From Streptomyces aidingensis (lineage in GTDB: Bacteria > Actinomycetota > Actinomycetes > Streptomycetales > Streptomycetaceae), in contig NZ_FOLM01000001.1 in NCBI RefSeq assembly GCF_900112355.1, positions 727,276-791,275 of the forward strand: DNA of 64,000 bases, written 5' to 3'. The translations under genes were made by a program, and so were the position numbers. The notes under the pieces are model-generated. The model was not told the DNA's origin. It ran no database searches and worked only from the letters and a program-made list of their open reading frames with translations. How positions within the stretch are numbered: the first letter of the stretch is position 1; the number at the start of each line of letters is the position of its first letter. Of the stretch, positions 25,622 through 34,581 are shown one piece after another.

Positions 25622-25908
25622 CGTCACGGCACTCTGGGCACGCACCGTACTCACCGCCCGGGACGGGCGCCGGTGTGCCGCGGCTCCAGCGGGAGCCGAG
25701 CGGCGGGTGGTGTGATGCTGGCCGGCACGGGGCCCGAGGCCCGCAAGAACGGCGTCGGAGGGATGTATGGGCGGCAAATTTTGCGTGCATCCCTCGGGTG
25801 AAGTGCTTCACCTTCCGCGGACAGCCAGGGATGGCCGGGCGACCATGGGGTAGGCCACCGAGCGGGTGCCGGAACCGGCACCCGCGGAATCGGAACGGAG
25901 CACACCGC

Positions 25909-26247
25909 ATGAGCGACCGAAAATCCCCCGCCGCCCGCTACAGCGCGCCCGCCATCACCCTGCCCGCGCAGAACCATGGCGGCGCGCCGCACCGGGCGGC
26001 CGACCGGTGCGGCGACCCCGCCGGCACCCCGGCGGACTCCCCCGACGCCCCGCTGCTGTGGGACGAGACGGGCGAGCTGAGCCTGGCGGACCTGTCCGGC
26101 CCGGACGACCGCGTCGCCGAGGACGTCCGGCGTCCCCGTCCCCTGACCAGCGAACCCGCGACCGGCGGAGCGGTTCCGCTGACCTCGGAGCGCCCGCTGG
26201 CCGCCGAACCCCCGCTCACCGCAGAATCCGTCCTGGAGGCCGGATGA
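25909..26247 (+). CDS. Small unknown protein coupled to malQ
   Basis: The 112-residue protein starts at ATG 25909, 8 nt after ggag. It is acidic, Pro/Ala/Asp-rich and probably disordered, with no membrane span or recognised domain. Its stop overlaps the malQ start (ATGA, 26244-26247), so the two are translationally coupled. Near its C-terminus the pattern PLTSERPLAAEPPLTAES is weakly repetitive. The upstream 287 bp contain an AT-rich gcaaa-t-tttgc dyad (25774-25784) and a gtgaag/cttcac dyad (25798-25811) that could be operators. Confidence 0.6.
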   Translation: MSDRKSPAARYSAPAITLPAQNHGGAPHRAADRCGDPAGTPADSPDAPLLWDETGELSLADLSGPDDRVAEDVRRPRPLTSEPATGGAVPLTSERPLAAEPPLTAESVLEAG

Positions 26248-28694
26248 CCGCACTCGCCCGGCTCGCCGAGGCGTACGGCGTCGCCACCGCCTACGAACCC
26301 TCACCGGGCCACCGCGTCGAGATCGCCGACGACACGGTCATCGCCGTGCTCGGTGCCTTCGGCGTCGACGCCACCACCCCGGGCGCCGCCCGGGACGCCC
26401 TGGAGCGCCACGAACAGGAACGGGCGGAGCGGCTGCTGCCGCCCACCCTGGTGTTAAACCCCGGCACCGGCCCCGCCGACCCGCCCGGGCTGCCTCCCGG
26501 CACCGAACTGGGGGTGGCATGCGAGGACGGCCGGACACTGCCCTGGTCCTCCGGGCTGCCCCCCGGCTGCCACACCCTGCACGCCACCACCCCCGACGCC
26601 CGGGCCGCGCGCTGCACCCTGATCGTGCCGCCCGGCCCGCTGCCCGCCCCGCCCGGCCGCCGGCACGGGCTGCTGGTGCAGCTCTACTCCGTGCTGTCCC
26701 GCCGCTCCTGGGGCATGGGCGACCTGGCCGATCTGGCCGAGCTGGCCGGCTGGGCCGGCCGCTCCCTGGGCTCCGGCTTCCTCCAGCTCAATCCCTTGCA
26801 CGCGGCCGTGCCCGGCGCCTCTGGCGAGGCCACCGATCCCTCGCCCTACCGGCCCGGCAACCGCCGCTTTCCCGACCCGGTGCATCTGCGCGTCGAGGAC
26901 ATCCCCGAATACGCCTATCTGGAGCCGGCCGGCCGCGAGCGGGTGGACGCGCTGCGCACCCGCGCCGCCGCGCTGCGCGAGGCCGTGCTGGACCGCGGCG
27001 TGCCCATCGACCGGGACGCGGTCTGGCAGCTCAAGCGGGAGGCCCTGGAACTGATCAAGCGCGATGTCCCGCTCTCGGCCGGCCGCCAGGCCGCCTATGT
27101 GGCCTTTCTGGCCGCCGGGGGCCGCTCGCTGGAGGACCACGCCACCTGGTGCGCGCTGGCCGAGCTCTACGGCCCGGACTGGCGGAGCTGGCCCGCCGGG
27201 CTGCGCGATCCGCGTTCCGGCCGCACCGCCCGGGCCCGCAACGACCTGATGGAGCGGGTGGACTTCCACTGCTGGCTGGTCTGGCAGGCCGACGAGCAGC
27301 TCGCCCGCGCCCAGCGCACCGCCCGGGAGGCCGGCATGCCGGTCGGGCTGGTGCAGGATCTGGCGCTGGGCGTGCACCCCCAGGGCTCGGAGGCGTGGAC
27401 CTGGCAGGAGGCCCTCGCCCCGGGCGTGACCGTGGGCGCCCCGCCGGACGCGTTCAACGCCAAGGGCCAGGACTGGGGCGTCCCGGCCTGGCGGCCGGAT
27501 GTGCTGGCCGCCACCGGCTATCTGCCCTACCGGGAGCTGCTGACCGGGCTGCTGCGGCACGCCGGCGGCATCCGGGTGGATCATGTGATGAGCCACTACC
27601 GGCTGTGGTGGGTGCCCGAGGGGGCCCCGCCCACCCAGGGCACCTATGTGAGCTACGACGCCGACGCCATGTTCGCCGTGCTGAGCCTGGCCGCGGACCG
27701 GGCCGGTGCCCTGGTGGTGGGCGAGGATCTGGGCACGGTCGCACCCGGGGTGCGCGAGGATCTTCAGCGGCGCGGACTGCACGGCACCTCGGTGCTGTGG
27801 TTCGAGCGCGACTGGGCGGGCCGGGAACGGCGGGACGCCGCCGACCGGGCGGCCGGCGAGCGCGGCCGGCCGGGCCGGCCGCGGCCCCGGCGCCGTTCGC
27901 TGCGCTGGGCCGCGCTGGCCCGGGCCACCGGGGTCACGGGCGAGGACCAGCTCGGCGGCACCCCCCTGACGATGCCCGACGGCGAAGGCGGCGGGCGGGC
28001 CGGCCGGAGCGGGCAGGCCGCCGCGGGCGGCGCCGCCGCGCCCGCCCTGCCGCCGCCGCTGCGGCCGGAGCAGTGGCGCGCCGCCTGCCTGGCCACCGTC
28101 ACCACCCACGATCTGCCGCCCACCGCGGCCCGGATCACCGGGGACGGCACCGGCTGGCTGGAGCTGCGCGAGGAGCTGGGCCTGCTCCCGCAGGACCCCG
28201 AGGCGGAGCGGGCGGCGGCCCGCGCCGACAACGACGACTGGCTGCGCTACTTCACCAAACTGGGGCTGCTCGCCCCGGGCGCGGGCGAGGAGGAGCGGAT
28301 CACCGCCGCCTACCGCTTTCTGGCCCGCACCCCGGCCCGGCTGATCGGTCTGTGGCTGCCGGACGGGGTGGGCGACCGGCGTCCGCAGAATGTGCCGGGC
28401 ACCTGGCGGGAGTACCCCAACTGGCGGCTGCCGGTCGCCGACCCGGCGGGCCGGCCGGTGACCCTGGAGACGCTGGCCGGGTCCGAGCGGCTGCGGTCGC
28501 TGGCCGCCGCGGTCACCGAGGAACTGGCGGCCCGCCCGGCGGAGCCGGAGCCCCCGGACGGCACGGAAGGGACGGAGGGGACGGAGGGCACGGACGGGAC
28601 GGACGGGCAGAACGCCGCCGCGGCGGCCGGGCCCGGCGGCGTACCGGCGCCCGGGGACCACCCCGGTGGCGCGGGAGCGTCCGGCGTTGGTTAG
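26244..28694 (+). CDS. malQ: 4-alpha-glucanotransferase (amylomaltase) with a TTA codon
   Basis: The 816-residue GH77 enzyme starts at ATG 26244 behind ggagg. The long N-terminal extension of the Mycobacterium/Streptomyces type is present. Catalytic-domain signatures include QLYSVLSRRSWGMGDLADL, PSPYRP, DLALGV, VGAPPDAFNAKGQDWG (substrate loop), GGIRVDHVM (nucleophile Asp) and VVGEDLGTV (acid/base Glu). A low-complexity Gly/Arg insertion sits around residues 540-600 and the C-terminus carries an EGT/DGT repeat. It disproportionates maltodextrins during glycogen or trehalose metabolism. Codon 71 is TTA (26454-26456), so expression probably needs the bldA tRNA, tying storage-glucan turnover to development. 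Confidence 0.95.
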   Translation: MTALARLAEAYGVATAYEPSPGHRVEIADDTVIAVLGAFGVDATTPGAARDALERHEQERAERLLPPTLVLNPGTGPADPPGLPPGTELGVACEDGRTLPWSSGLPPGCHTLHATTPDARAARCTLIVPPGPLPAPPGRRHGLLVQLYSVLSRRSWGMGDLADLAELAGWAGRSLGSGFLQLNPLHAAVPGASGEATDPSPYRPGNRRFPDPVHLRVEDIPEYAYLEPAGRERVDALRTRAAALREAVLDRGVPIDRDAVWQLKREALELIKRDVPLSAGRQAAYVAFLAAGGRSLEDHATWCALAELYGPDWRSWPAGLRDPRSGRTARARNDLMERVDFHCWLVWQADEQLARAQRTAREAGMPVGLVQDLALGVHPQGSEAWTWQEALAPGVTVGAPPDAFNAKGQDWGVPAWRPDVLAATGYLPYRELLTGLLRHAGGIRVDHVMSHYRLWWVPEGAPPTQGTYVSYDADAMFAVLSLAADRAGALVVGEDLGTVAPGVREDLQRRGLHGTSVLWFERDWAGRERRDAADRAAGERGRPGRPRPRRRSLRWAALARATGVTGEDQLGGTPLTMPDGEGGGRAGRSGQAAAGGAAAPALPPPLRPEQWRAACLATVTTHDLPPTAARITGDGTGWLELREELGLLPQDPEAERAAARADNDDWLRYFTKLGLLAPGAGEEERITAAYRFLARTPARLIGLWLPDGVGDRRPQNVPGTWREYPNWRLPVADPAGRPVTLETLAGSERLRSLAAAVTEELAARPAEPEPPDGTEGTEGTEGTDGTDGQNAAAAAGPGGVPAPGDHPGGAGASGVG
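28561..28608 (+). repeat. Purine-rich tandem repeat at the malQ 3' end
   Basis: Units close to gacggaggg, in steps of nine, encode EGTEGTEGTEGTDGTDG in the disordered tail of MalQ, outside the catalytic domain. Confidence 0.8.
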
Positions 28695-28703
28695 GTTGGG
28701 CGC

Positions 28704-28952
28704 GTGGTCAACAAGAACATGAAGCGTGCCGCCAGGGCCGGTGCGGTCACCCTCGGCGCAACACTGCTGACGCTGCTGTCCTCCCCCGCCGCCCAGGCGC
28801 TCACCCGCGACGACGGCGACGACCCGGGAGAGGGGCTGAGCGTCTTCGAGACGCTGACCGTCTTCGTGGTGACGCCGCTGGTGCTGTTCGGCGTCATCGC
28901 CGCGCTGGTGGTGCTCGCCGACCGCAGGACCGGCGGCAAGAGCCGCGCCTGA
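28704..28952 (+). CDS. Small secreted/membrane protein, unknown function
   Basis: The 82-residue protein starts at GTG 28704 (VVNKNMKRAARAGAV), 9 bp after the malQ stop. A signal peptide ending in AAQA, a short acidic segment (DDGDDPGEG) and a C-terminal membrane span (LTVFVVTPLVLFGVIAALVVLA) are visible, with a basic tail RRTGGKSRA. The sequence taggtt (28692-28697) 6 bp before the GTG resembles a -10 element for a leaderless transcript. Such proteins are conserved next to malQ/pepN in streptomycetes as far as I recall; the function is unknown. Confidence 0.75.
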   Translation: MVNKNMKRAARAGAVTLGATLLTLLSSPAAQALTRDDGDDPGEGLSVFETLTVFVVTPLVLFGVIAALVVLADRRTGGKSRA

Positions 28953-28980
28953 GCCGTCCCCGGCCGCCGCAGCCGCGCGC

Positions 28981-29718
28981 TCAGCCCGCCGCTTCCGGGT
29001 GGGTGGCGCAGACCAGCTCGGTGTCACCGTTGGTGATCCAGTACCAGTAGGTCGTGCCGTCCTGCGGCGAACGGGCGCAGGGCCGCGCCGGCTCGGTCTC
29101 CGGGGCGGGCATCACGCCGGTGATCTCCAGCACGGTGTTGTGCGGCTCGGGTATCGCGGTGCCGGTGGCCGCGCAGTCCAGCCGTACCGTGAGGTCCGCC
29201 TCCTCCATCCGGACCCGGCCGTCCGGGGTGTCGGTCAGCCGGGCCACAAAACACTGCCCGGGGCGGAACTCGCGCTGGAAGCACACCGCCGTGGTCCGGC
29301 CCCCGGCGTCGGTGTAGAAGAAGTGGGCGCGGCCGGTGCCGTCCGGGCAGTTGTGCGCATTGGCCACCACGCCGGTCACCCGGACGAAGGCGTTGCCGGA
29401 CGCGCAGGGCACGGGCCGCGGCACAAAGCTGGTCCACTCCGCGCCGGCCTTGTGGTTGGACAGGCAGTCGCCCTTCCGGACCGCGCGGAACGCCTCGGCG
29501 GTGGGGTCCGGCGCGGGCGCCGCCGAGGCCCGCTCCGGCTCCGCCCCGGCGCCGCCCGCGGACGCCGCCGCACCGGAGCTGTTGCCGGTCAGGGACGGCA
29601 CCACGAGCAGGGCGAAAACGGCCAGCACGATACCCAGCATCATGAGCTGCCCGCCGAACACGGTGGTCCGCGCATGGGCGCGCCCGAATCCGCGGCGGGG
29701 TGTTCCCCGACCATTCAC
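28981..29718 (-). CDS. Membrane-anchored secreted protein, unknown function
   Basis: The 245-residue protein starts at GTG 29718. After a basic N-terminus there is one span (LMMLGIVLAVFALLVVPSL, about 25-44), an Ala/Gly/Glu linker and an extracytoplasmic domain with six or more Cys (DCLSNH, PCASGN, HNCPDG, VCFQRE, QCFVAR, RLDCAA, PCARS, VCATH) that probably form disulfides. The arrangement of evenly spaced cysteines resembles DUF4190/septum-formation-type secreted domains, but I do not claim a family. It is convergent to the small gene at 28704 and next to pepN on the same strand. Confidence 0.75.
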   Translation of the reverse strand: MNGRGTPRRGFGRAHARTTVFGGQLMMLGIVLAVFALLVVPSLTGNSSGAAASAGGAGAEPERASAAPAPDPTAEAFRAVRKGDCLSNHKAGAEWTSFVPRPVPCASGNAFVRVTGVVANAHNCPDGTGRAHFFYTDAGGRTTAVCFQREFRPGQCFVARLTDTPDGRVRMEEADLTVRLDCAATGTAIPEPHNTVLEITGVMPAPETEPARPCARSPQDGTTYWYWITNGDTELVCATHPEAAG

Positions 29719-29861
29719 CAGCCCAGGCTAAGGGCTCCGTGTGACAAAACGAACAGGGGGACACCGAACCGTGCCACGTCACCGCCCCCGACCGTGACCC
29801 CGGCCGGACCCCGTCCGCGCCCCCGCCGAGGCGGCGGGGGCGCGGACGGTCCCGCGCCGTC

Positions 29862-32441
29862 TCAGGCGGTGGCGTCGGCGGCCTGGGCCTTCAGGGCCCG
29901 CTCCACACCGGCCCGGTTCTCCAGCACCAGGCGGCGGAGCGCGGCACTGGGCCGCGCCGACTCCAGCCAGGCGTCGGTGGCCGCCAGGTTCTCCCGTGAG
30001 ATGTCCAGCGCCGGATAAAGCCCGACCGCGATCTGCTGCGCCATCTCATGGCTGCGGCTCTCCCAGACGCCCTGCACCGCCGCGAAGTATTTCTCCGCGT
30101 ACGGCGCCAGCAGCTCCCGCTGGTCGGCCTGGACAAAGCCGCCGATGACCGCCTCCTGCACCGCGTTCGGCAGCTTCTCGCTCTCCACCACCTTGGCCCA
30201 GGCCTCCGCCTTGGCCTCGGCCGTGGGCCGCGCCGCCAGCGCCGAGGCCGCGTGCCGCTCACCGGCCGCGGTGGCGTCCCGGCGCAGCTCGGCGTCGATC
30301 TCCGCCTTGCCCGCCACGCCCATGGCGGCCAGCCGCTGGAGGAACGCCCAGCGCAGCTCGGTGTCCACGCTCAGCCCGTCCACCGTGCGGGAGCCGTCCA
30401 GCAGGCCGCTCAGCAGGGCGAGCTGCTCCTCGGTGCGGGCGGTGGCGGCAAAGGCCCGGGCCCAGGCGAGCTGGTGGTCGCTGCCCGGCTCCGCGGCCCG
30501 CAGATGCTCCAGCGCCGCCCCGGTCCAGCGCTCCAGCCCGGCCGGCCGCCAGTCCGGCGCGGCATACAGGTCCAGGGCCAGCTTGACCTGCCGGTGCAGG
30601 GTCTGCACCACCCCGATGTCCGATTCCTTGCCGATGCCGGAGAGCACCAGCTCCAGGTAGTCGCGGGTGCGCATCTCGCCGTCCCGGGTCATGTCCCAGG
30701 CCGCGGCCCAGCACAGGGCGCGCGGCAGCGAGTCGGTGAAGTCGCCGAGATGGCGGGTGACCATGGCCAGCGACTCCGGGTCCAGCCGCACCTTGGCATA
30801 GGACAGGTCGTCGTCGTTGAGCAGCACCACCGCGGGCCGCGCCCGGCCGTCGGCCAGCTCCGGCACCTCGGTCCGCTCGCCGTCCACATCCAGCTCGATC
30901 CGGTCGGTGCGGACCAGCCTGCCGTCCTCGCCCAGGTCGTACAGGCCGATGGCGATGCGGTGCGGCCGGAGCACCGGCTCGCCCTTGGCGCCCTCCGGCA
31001 GCGCCGGGGCCTCCTGCCGCACCGCGAAGGAGACGATCATGCCCTCGTCGTCGGTGGTGATCTCCGGCCGCAGGATGTTGATCCCGGCCGTCTCCAGCCA
31101 CTTCTTCGACCAGGTCTTCAGATCCCGGCCGCTGGTCTGCTCCAGCGCGCCCAGCAGGTCGTTGAGCGTGGTGTTGGCCCAGGCGTGGCGCTTGAAGTAG
31201 GCCTGCACCCCGCGGAAGAACTCGTCCATCCCGACATAGGCCACCAGCTGCTTGAGCACCGAGGCGCCCTTGGCGTAGGTGATGCCGTCGAAGTTGACCA
31301 GGACGTCGTCCAGGTCCCGGATCTCCGCCATGATCGGGTGGGTGGAGGGCAGCTGGTCCTGCCGGTAGGCCCAGGTCTTCATCTGGTTGGCGAAGCTGGT
31401 CCAGGAGTGCGGCCAGCGGCTGCCGGGGGCGTGCGCCTGGCAGGCGATGGAGGTGTAGGTGGCGAACGACTCGTTCAGCCACAGGTCGTTCCACCACTCC
31501 ATGGTGACCAGATCGCCGAACCACATGTGGGCCAGCTCGTGCAGGATCGTCTCGGCCCGCATCTCATAGGCCGCGTCGGTCACCTTGGAGCGGAAGAGGT
31601 ACTGGTCCCGGATGGTGACCGCGCCCGCGTTCTCCATGGCGCCGGCGTTGAACTCCGGCACGAAGAGCTGGTCGTACTTGGCGAAGGGGTAGGGGAAGTC
31701 GAACTTCTCCTCGAACCAGTCGAAGCCCTGCCGGGTGACCTCGAAGATGGCGTCCGCGTCCAGGTGCTCGGCCAGCGAGGGCCGGCAGTAGACGGCCAGC
31801 GGCACGCTGCGCCCGTCCGGGCCCCGCCAACTGCTGTGCACCGAGTGGTAAGGACCGGCGACCAGCGCGGTGATGTAGCTGGAGATCCGCGGGGTGGGCT
31901 CGAACTCCCAGACGGTGCCGTCGGCCCCGCCCGGCTCCGGGGACGGCGAGTTGGAGATCACCGACCAGCCCCGCGGCGCGGTCACGGTGAAGCGGAAGGT
32001 GCCCTTGAGGTCCGGCTGCTCGAAGCAGGCGAACACCCGCCGGGCGTCCGGCACCTCGAACTGGGTGTAGAGGTAGGTCTGCTGGTCCACCGGGTCGACA
32101 AAGCGGTGCAGGCCCTCACCCGTATTGGTGTAGGCGCAGTCCGCGACCACCCGGAGCTCGTTGGCGCCGGCCGCCAGTTGCGGAAGGGCGATCCGGGAAT
32201 CCGCGAACACCTTCTCCGGGTCCAGCGCCTCGCCGTTGAGGGTGATCTCCCGCACCGCGGGCGCCACCAGATCGATGAAGGTCGGCGCGGCCTCCCGGGC
32301 CTCGAAGCGCACGACCGTCTCCGAACGGAAGGTCCCGCCCTCGGGCGCGCCGGAGATGTCCAGCGCGATCTCGTATCCCTCCACACGGAGCAGCCGCGCC
32401 CGTTCGCGCGCCTCTTCCCGGGTCAGATTGGTGCCAGGCAC
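29862..32441 (-). CDS. pepN: Aminopeptidase N (M1 family), first copy
   Basis: The 859-residue enzyme starts at GTG 32441 (VPGTNLTREEAR), 9 nt after aaggag; an upstream ATG overlaps that SD. It matches the length of the well-known S. lividans PepN. The substrate motif GAMEN is at 267-271, the zinc ligands are HELAH (301-305) and Glu324 in WLNESFATY, and the catalytic Tyr region GITYAKGASVLKQL follows. The C-terminal ERAP1-like helical domain is complete. It removes N-terminal residues from peptides in the cytoplasm. A paralogue lies at 51926-54571. Confidence 0.97.
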   Translation of the reverse strand: MPGTNLTREEARERARLLRVEGYEIALDISGAPEGGTFRSETVVRFEAREAAPTFIDLVAPAVREITLNGEALDPEKVFADSRIALPQLAAGANELRVVADCAYTNTGEGLHRFVDPVDQQTYLYTQFEVPDARRVFACFEQPDLKGTFRFTVTAPRGWSVISNSPSPEPGGADGTVWEFEPTPRISSYITALVAGPYHSVHSSWRGPDGRSVPLAVYCRPSLAEHLDADAIFEVTRQGFDWFEEKFDFPYPFAKYDQLFVPEFNAGAMENAGAVTIRDQYLFRSKVTDAAYEMRAETILHELAHMWFGDLVTMEWWNDLWLNESFATYTSIACQAHAPGSRWPHSWTSFANQMKTWAYRQDQLPSTHPIMAEIRDLDDVLVNFDGITYAKGASVLKQLVAYVGMDEFFRGVQAYFKRHAWANTTLNDLLGALEQTSGRDLKTWSKKWLETAGINILRPEITTDDEGMIVSFAVRQEAPALPEGAKGEPVLRPHRIAIGLYDLGEDGRLVRTDRIELDVDGERTEVPELADGRARPAVVLLNDDDLSYAKVRLDPESLAMVTRHLGDFTDSLPRALCWAAAWDMTRDGEMRTRDYLELVLSGIGKESDIGVVQTLHRQVKLALDLYAAPDWRPAGLERWTGAALEHLRAAEPGSDHQLAWARAFAATARTEEQLALLSGLLDGSRTVDGLSVDTELRWAFLQRLAAMGVAGKAEIDAELRRDATAAGERHAASALAARPTAEAKAEAWAKVVESEKLPNAVQEAVIGGFVQADQRELLAPYAEKYFAAVQGVWESRSHEMAQQIAVGLYPALDISRENLAATDAWLESARPSAALRRLVLENRAGVERALKAQAADATA

Positions 32442-32609
32442 TTGTGGTGACTCCTTTGACATACGCCTACACGCGGATAACGGGTTCTGTCCGGCGTCCG
32501 TGCAGTGGACGGCTGCCGCCGTGACGTCATCCTTCCACGACGACCCGGTACGGGGCGCGCCGAAATTCCGGGCCCCGGCCGTGGAACTCCGGCCCGTCCG
32601 GCGGCGTCT

Positions 32610-32621
32610 GTACGCTCGTAC
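32610..32621. promoter_or_regulatory. Candidate operator dyad in the pepN / SBP-VWA divergent region
   Basis: gtacg-ct-cgtac is an inverted repeat 60 bp upstream of the SBP-VWA start in the 240-bp divergent spacer. It is short, so chance cannot be excluded. Confidence 0.25.
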
Positions 32622-32681
32622 GACTGTTCCCCACGCTGTGCGCACGATTCCCAACGGTCTCTTCGGACAGGGGGTTTGCCG

Positions 32682-34550
32682 ATGGCGAGATCCTCGGCGG
32701 GCGGGCGGCGGCTGCCGCTGTGGATCGGCACCACGGTGGGACTGGCGGCCGTTCTGGTGGTCTTTCTGGCGGTACGCGACGGCACCGGTGACCGGGCGGG
32801 CGACTGTGTGGCACTCCAGGTCAGCTCCTCCACGGAGAAGGACGACCTGCTGGCCGAGCTGGCCGAAGAGTACAACGACACCGGCCGCACCTTCCCCCTG
32901 GGCACCGCGGACCCCGGCGGGGAGGACAGCCGGGACAGCCAGGCAGGCAAGGACGGGCCGGACGGGGCCGGCTGCGCCGAGGTGACGGTCACCGGCACCA
33001 CCTCCGGCCTGGCCATGCAGGCGCTCGCCGAGGGCTGGGACGAGCGGCGCACCGGCGCCGCCGAGCCCCAGGTCTGGTCCCCGATCTCCTCCCTCTGGCT
33101 GGACCTGCTGCGCGAACGCGCCGCCGCCGCCGACCGCGGCGGGGTGCTGCCCGACGCGGCGCAGGAACCGGCCTCCATCACCACCAGCGTGCTCACCATC
33201 GCCATGCCCCGCCCGATGGCCGAGGCCCTGGGCTGGCCGGAGGCCGAGATCGGCTGGGCCGATGTGCTCTCCCTCAGCCAGGACCCGGAGGGCTGGGGCT
33301 CCCTGGGCCACCCCGAGTGGGGGCCGTTCGCCCTCGGCAAGGACAATCCGCACTCCTCCACCTCCGGCCTGACCGCCACCGTGGCCGCCTTCTACGCCGC
33401 CACCGGCCTGTCCAGCGATCTCACCGAGGAGAACCTGGCCGACCCCGAGGTGCGGGAGTTCGTGGCCGGTGTGGAGTCCGGCGTCCTGCACTACTCCGAC
33501 GACGCCACCCTCTACATGGCCAACCTCTACCAGGCCGACACCGAGGGCCGGGCCATGGGATACGCCAGCGCCGTCCTGGTCCAGGAGCAGCTTGTCCACC
33601 TCTACAACAAAGGCGCCCCGACCGGCGACCCGGCCCAGATGACCGAGGAGCGGCGTCCCGAGGTGCCGCTGGTGGCCATCCACCCGCACGACGGCACCCT
33701 GATGCTGGACCACCCCTTCGTGGTTCTGCCCTCCGCCTCCGCGGAGCAGCGCGCCGCCGCCGCCGACTTCCGCGAATGGCTGCTGGAGCCCTCACAGCAG
33801 GACCGCTTCGCAAAGGTGGGCTTCCGGGACCACCGGGGCGCGGTCGGCGAGGATCTGGCCGAGACCGTCTCGGTCGATCCCGCCGCCCGGCTGTCCCTGA
33901 TCGAACCGCCCTTCCCGCAGGTGCTGACCGCCATCCTGGACGCCTGGGACGATCTGCGGAAGAAGGCCCGGGTACTGCTGGTGATGGATGTCTCCGGCTC
34001 CATGAACGAGCCCGCGGGGGACGGCCGCAGCAGGCTGGAGGCGGCCAAGGAGGCGGCCGTCGCCTCCCTGGACCTGCTGCACGAGGAGGACGAGGTGGGC
34101 CTGTGGGCGTTCTCCACCGAGACCGACGACTTCCCCGACACCCCCTACCGCGAGGTGCTGCCGCCCACCCCGCTGGGCGAGGGCCGGGAGGCCGTCGCCC
34201 GGGCCGTCCAGGGCCTGTACGCCGAGGGCGGCACCGCGCTCTACACCACGGTCCGCGCCGCCCAGGAGACCATGGTCGCCGACTTCGAGTCCGGCCGGAT
34301 CAACGCCGTGGTGCTGCTGACGGACGGCCAGAACGAATACCCGGCCGACAACGACCTGGACGCCCTGCTGCGCGACGTGGACGCCGGGGAGCGGGAGCGG
34401 ACGGTGCGGATCTTCCCCATCGCCTTCAGCGAGGCGGCTGACTGGGAGACCCTGGGCCAGATCGCCGAGGCCTCCCGCACCCGGGCCTACGACGCCCGGG
34501 ACCCGGCCACCCTCGACGAGGTGATGCGCTCCGTGGTCAGCAACTTCTGA
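32682..34550 (+). CDS. Membrane-anchored solute-binding plus VWA fusion protein
   Basis: The 622-residue protein starts at ATG 32682 behind caggggg. A basic N-terminus and one span (LPLWIGTTVGLAAVLVVFLAV, about 11-31) export and anchor it. Residues about 40-410 form a type II periplasmic binding fold of the molybdate/Fe type (SBP_bac_11-like: TTSGLAMQALAEGW, SITTSVLTIAMPRPMAEALGW, NPHSSTSGLTATVAAFYAATGL). A VWA domain follows (about 430-620) with MIDAS motif VMDVSGSM and VVLLTDGQNEYP. The protein probably binds a ligand outside the cell and engages a partner through its metal site. It is followed after 31 bp by a coiled-coil membrane protein on the same strand. Confidence 0.9.
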   Translation: MARSSAGGRRLPLWIGTTVGLAAVLVVFLAVRDGTGDRAGDCVALQVSSSTEKDDLLAELAEEYNDTGRTFPLGTADPGGEDSRDSQAGKDGPDGAGCAEVTVTGTTSGLAMQALAEGWDERRTGAAEPQVWSPISSLWLDLLRERAAAADRGGVLPDAAQEPASITTSVLTIAMPRPMAEALGWPEAEIGWADVLSLSQDPEGWGSLGHPEWGPFALGKDNPHSSTSGLTATVAAFYAATGLSSDLTEENLADPEVREFVAGVESGVLHYSDDATLYMANLYQADTEGRAMGYASAVLVQEQLVHLYNKGAPTGDPAQMTEERRPEVPLVAIHPHDGTLMLDHPFVVLPSASAEQRAAAADFREWLLEPSQQDRFAKVGFRDHRGAVGEDLAETVSVDPAARLSLIEPPFPQVLTAILDAWDDLRKKARVLLVMDVSGSMNEPAGDGRSRLEAAKEAAVASLDLLHEEDEVGLWAFSTETDDFPDTPYREVLPPTPLGEGREAVARAVQGLYAEGGTALYTTVRAAQETMVADFESGRINAVVLLTDGQNEYPADNDLDALLRDVDAGERERTVRIFPIAFSEAADWETLGQIAEASRTRAYDARDPATLDEVMRSVVSNF

Positions 34551-34581
34551 AGTCCCCCGGCAGAAGCGGAGCGGCAGCGTC

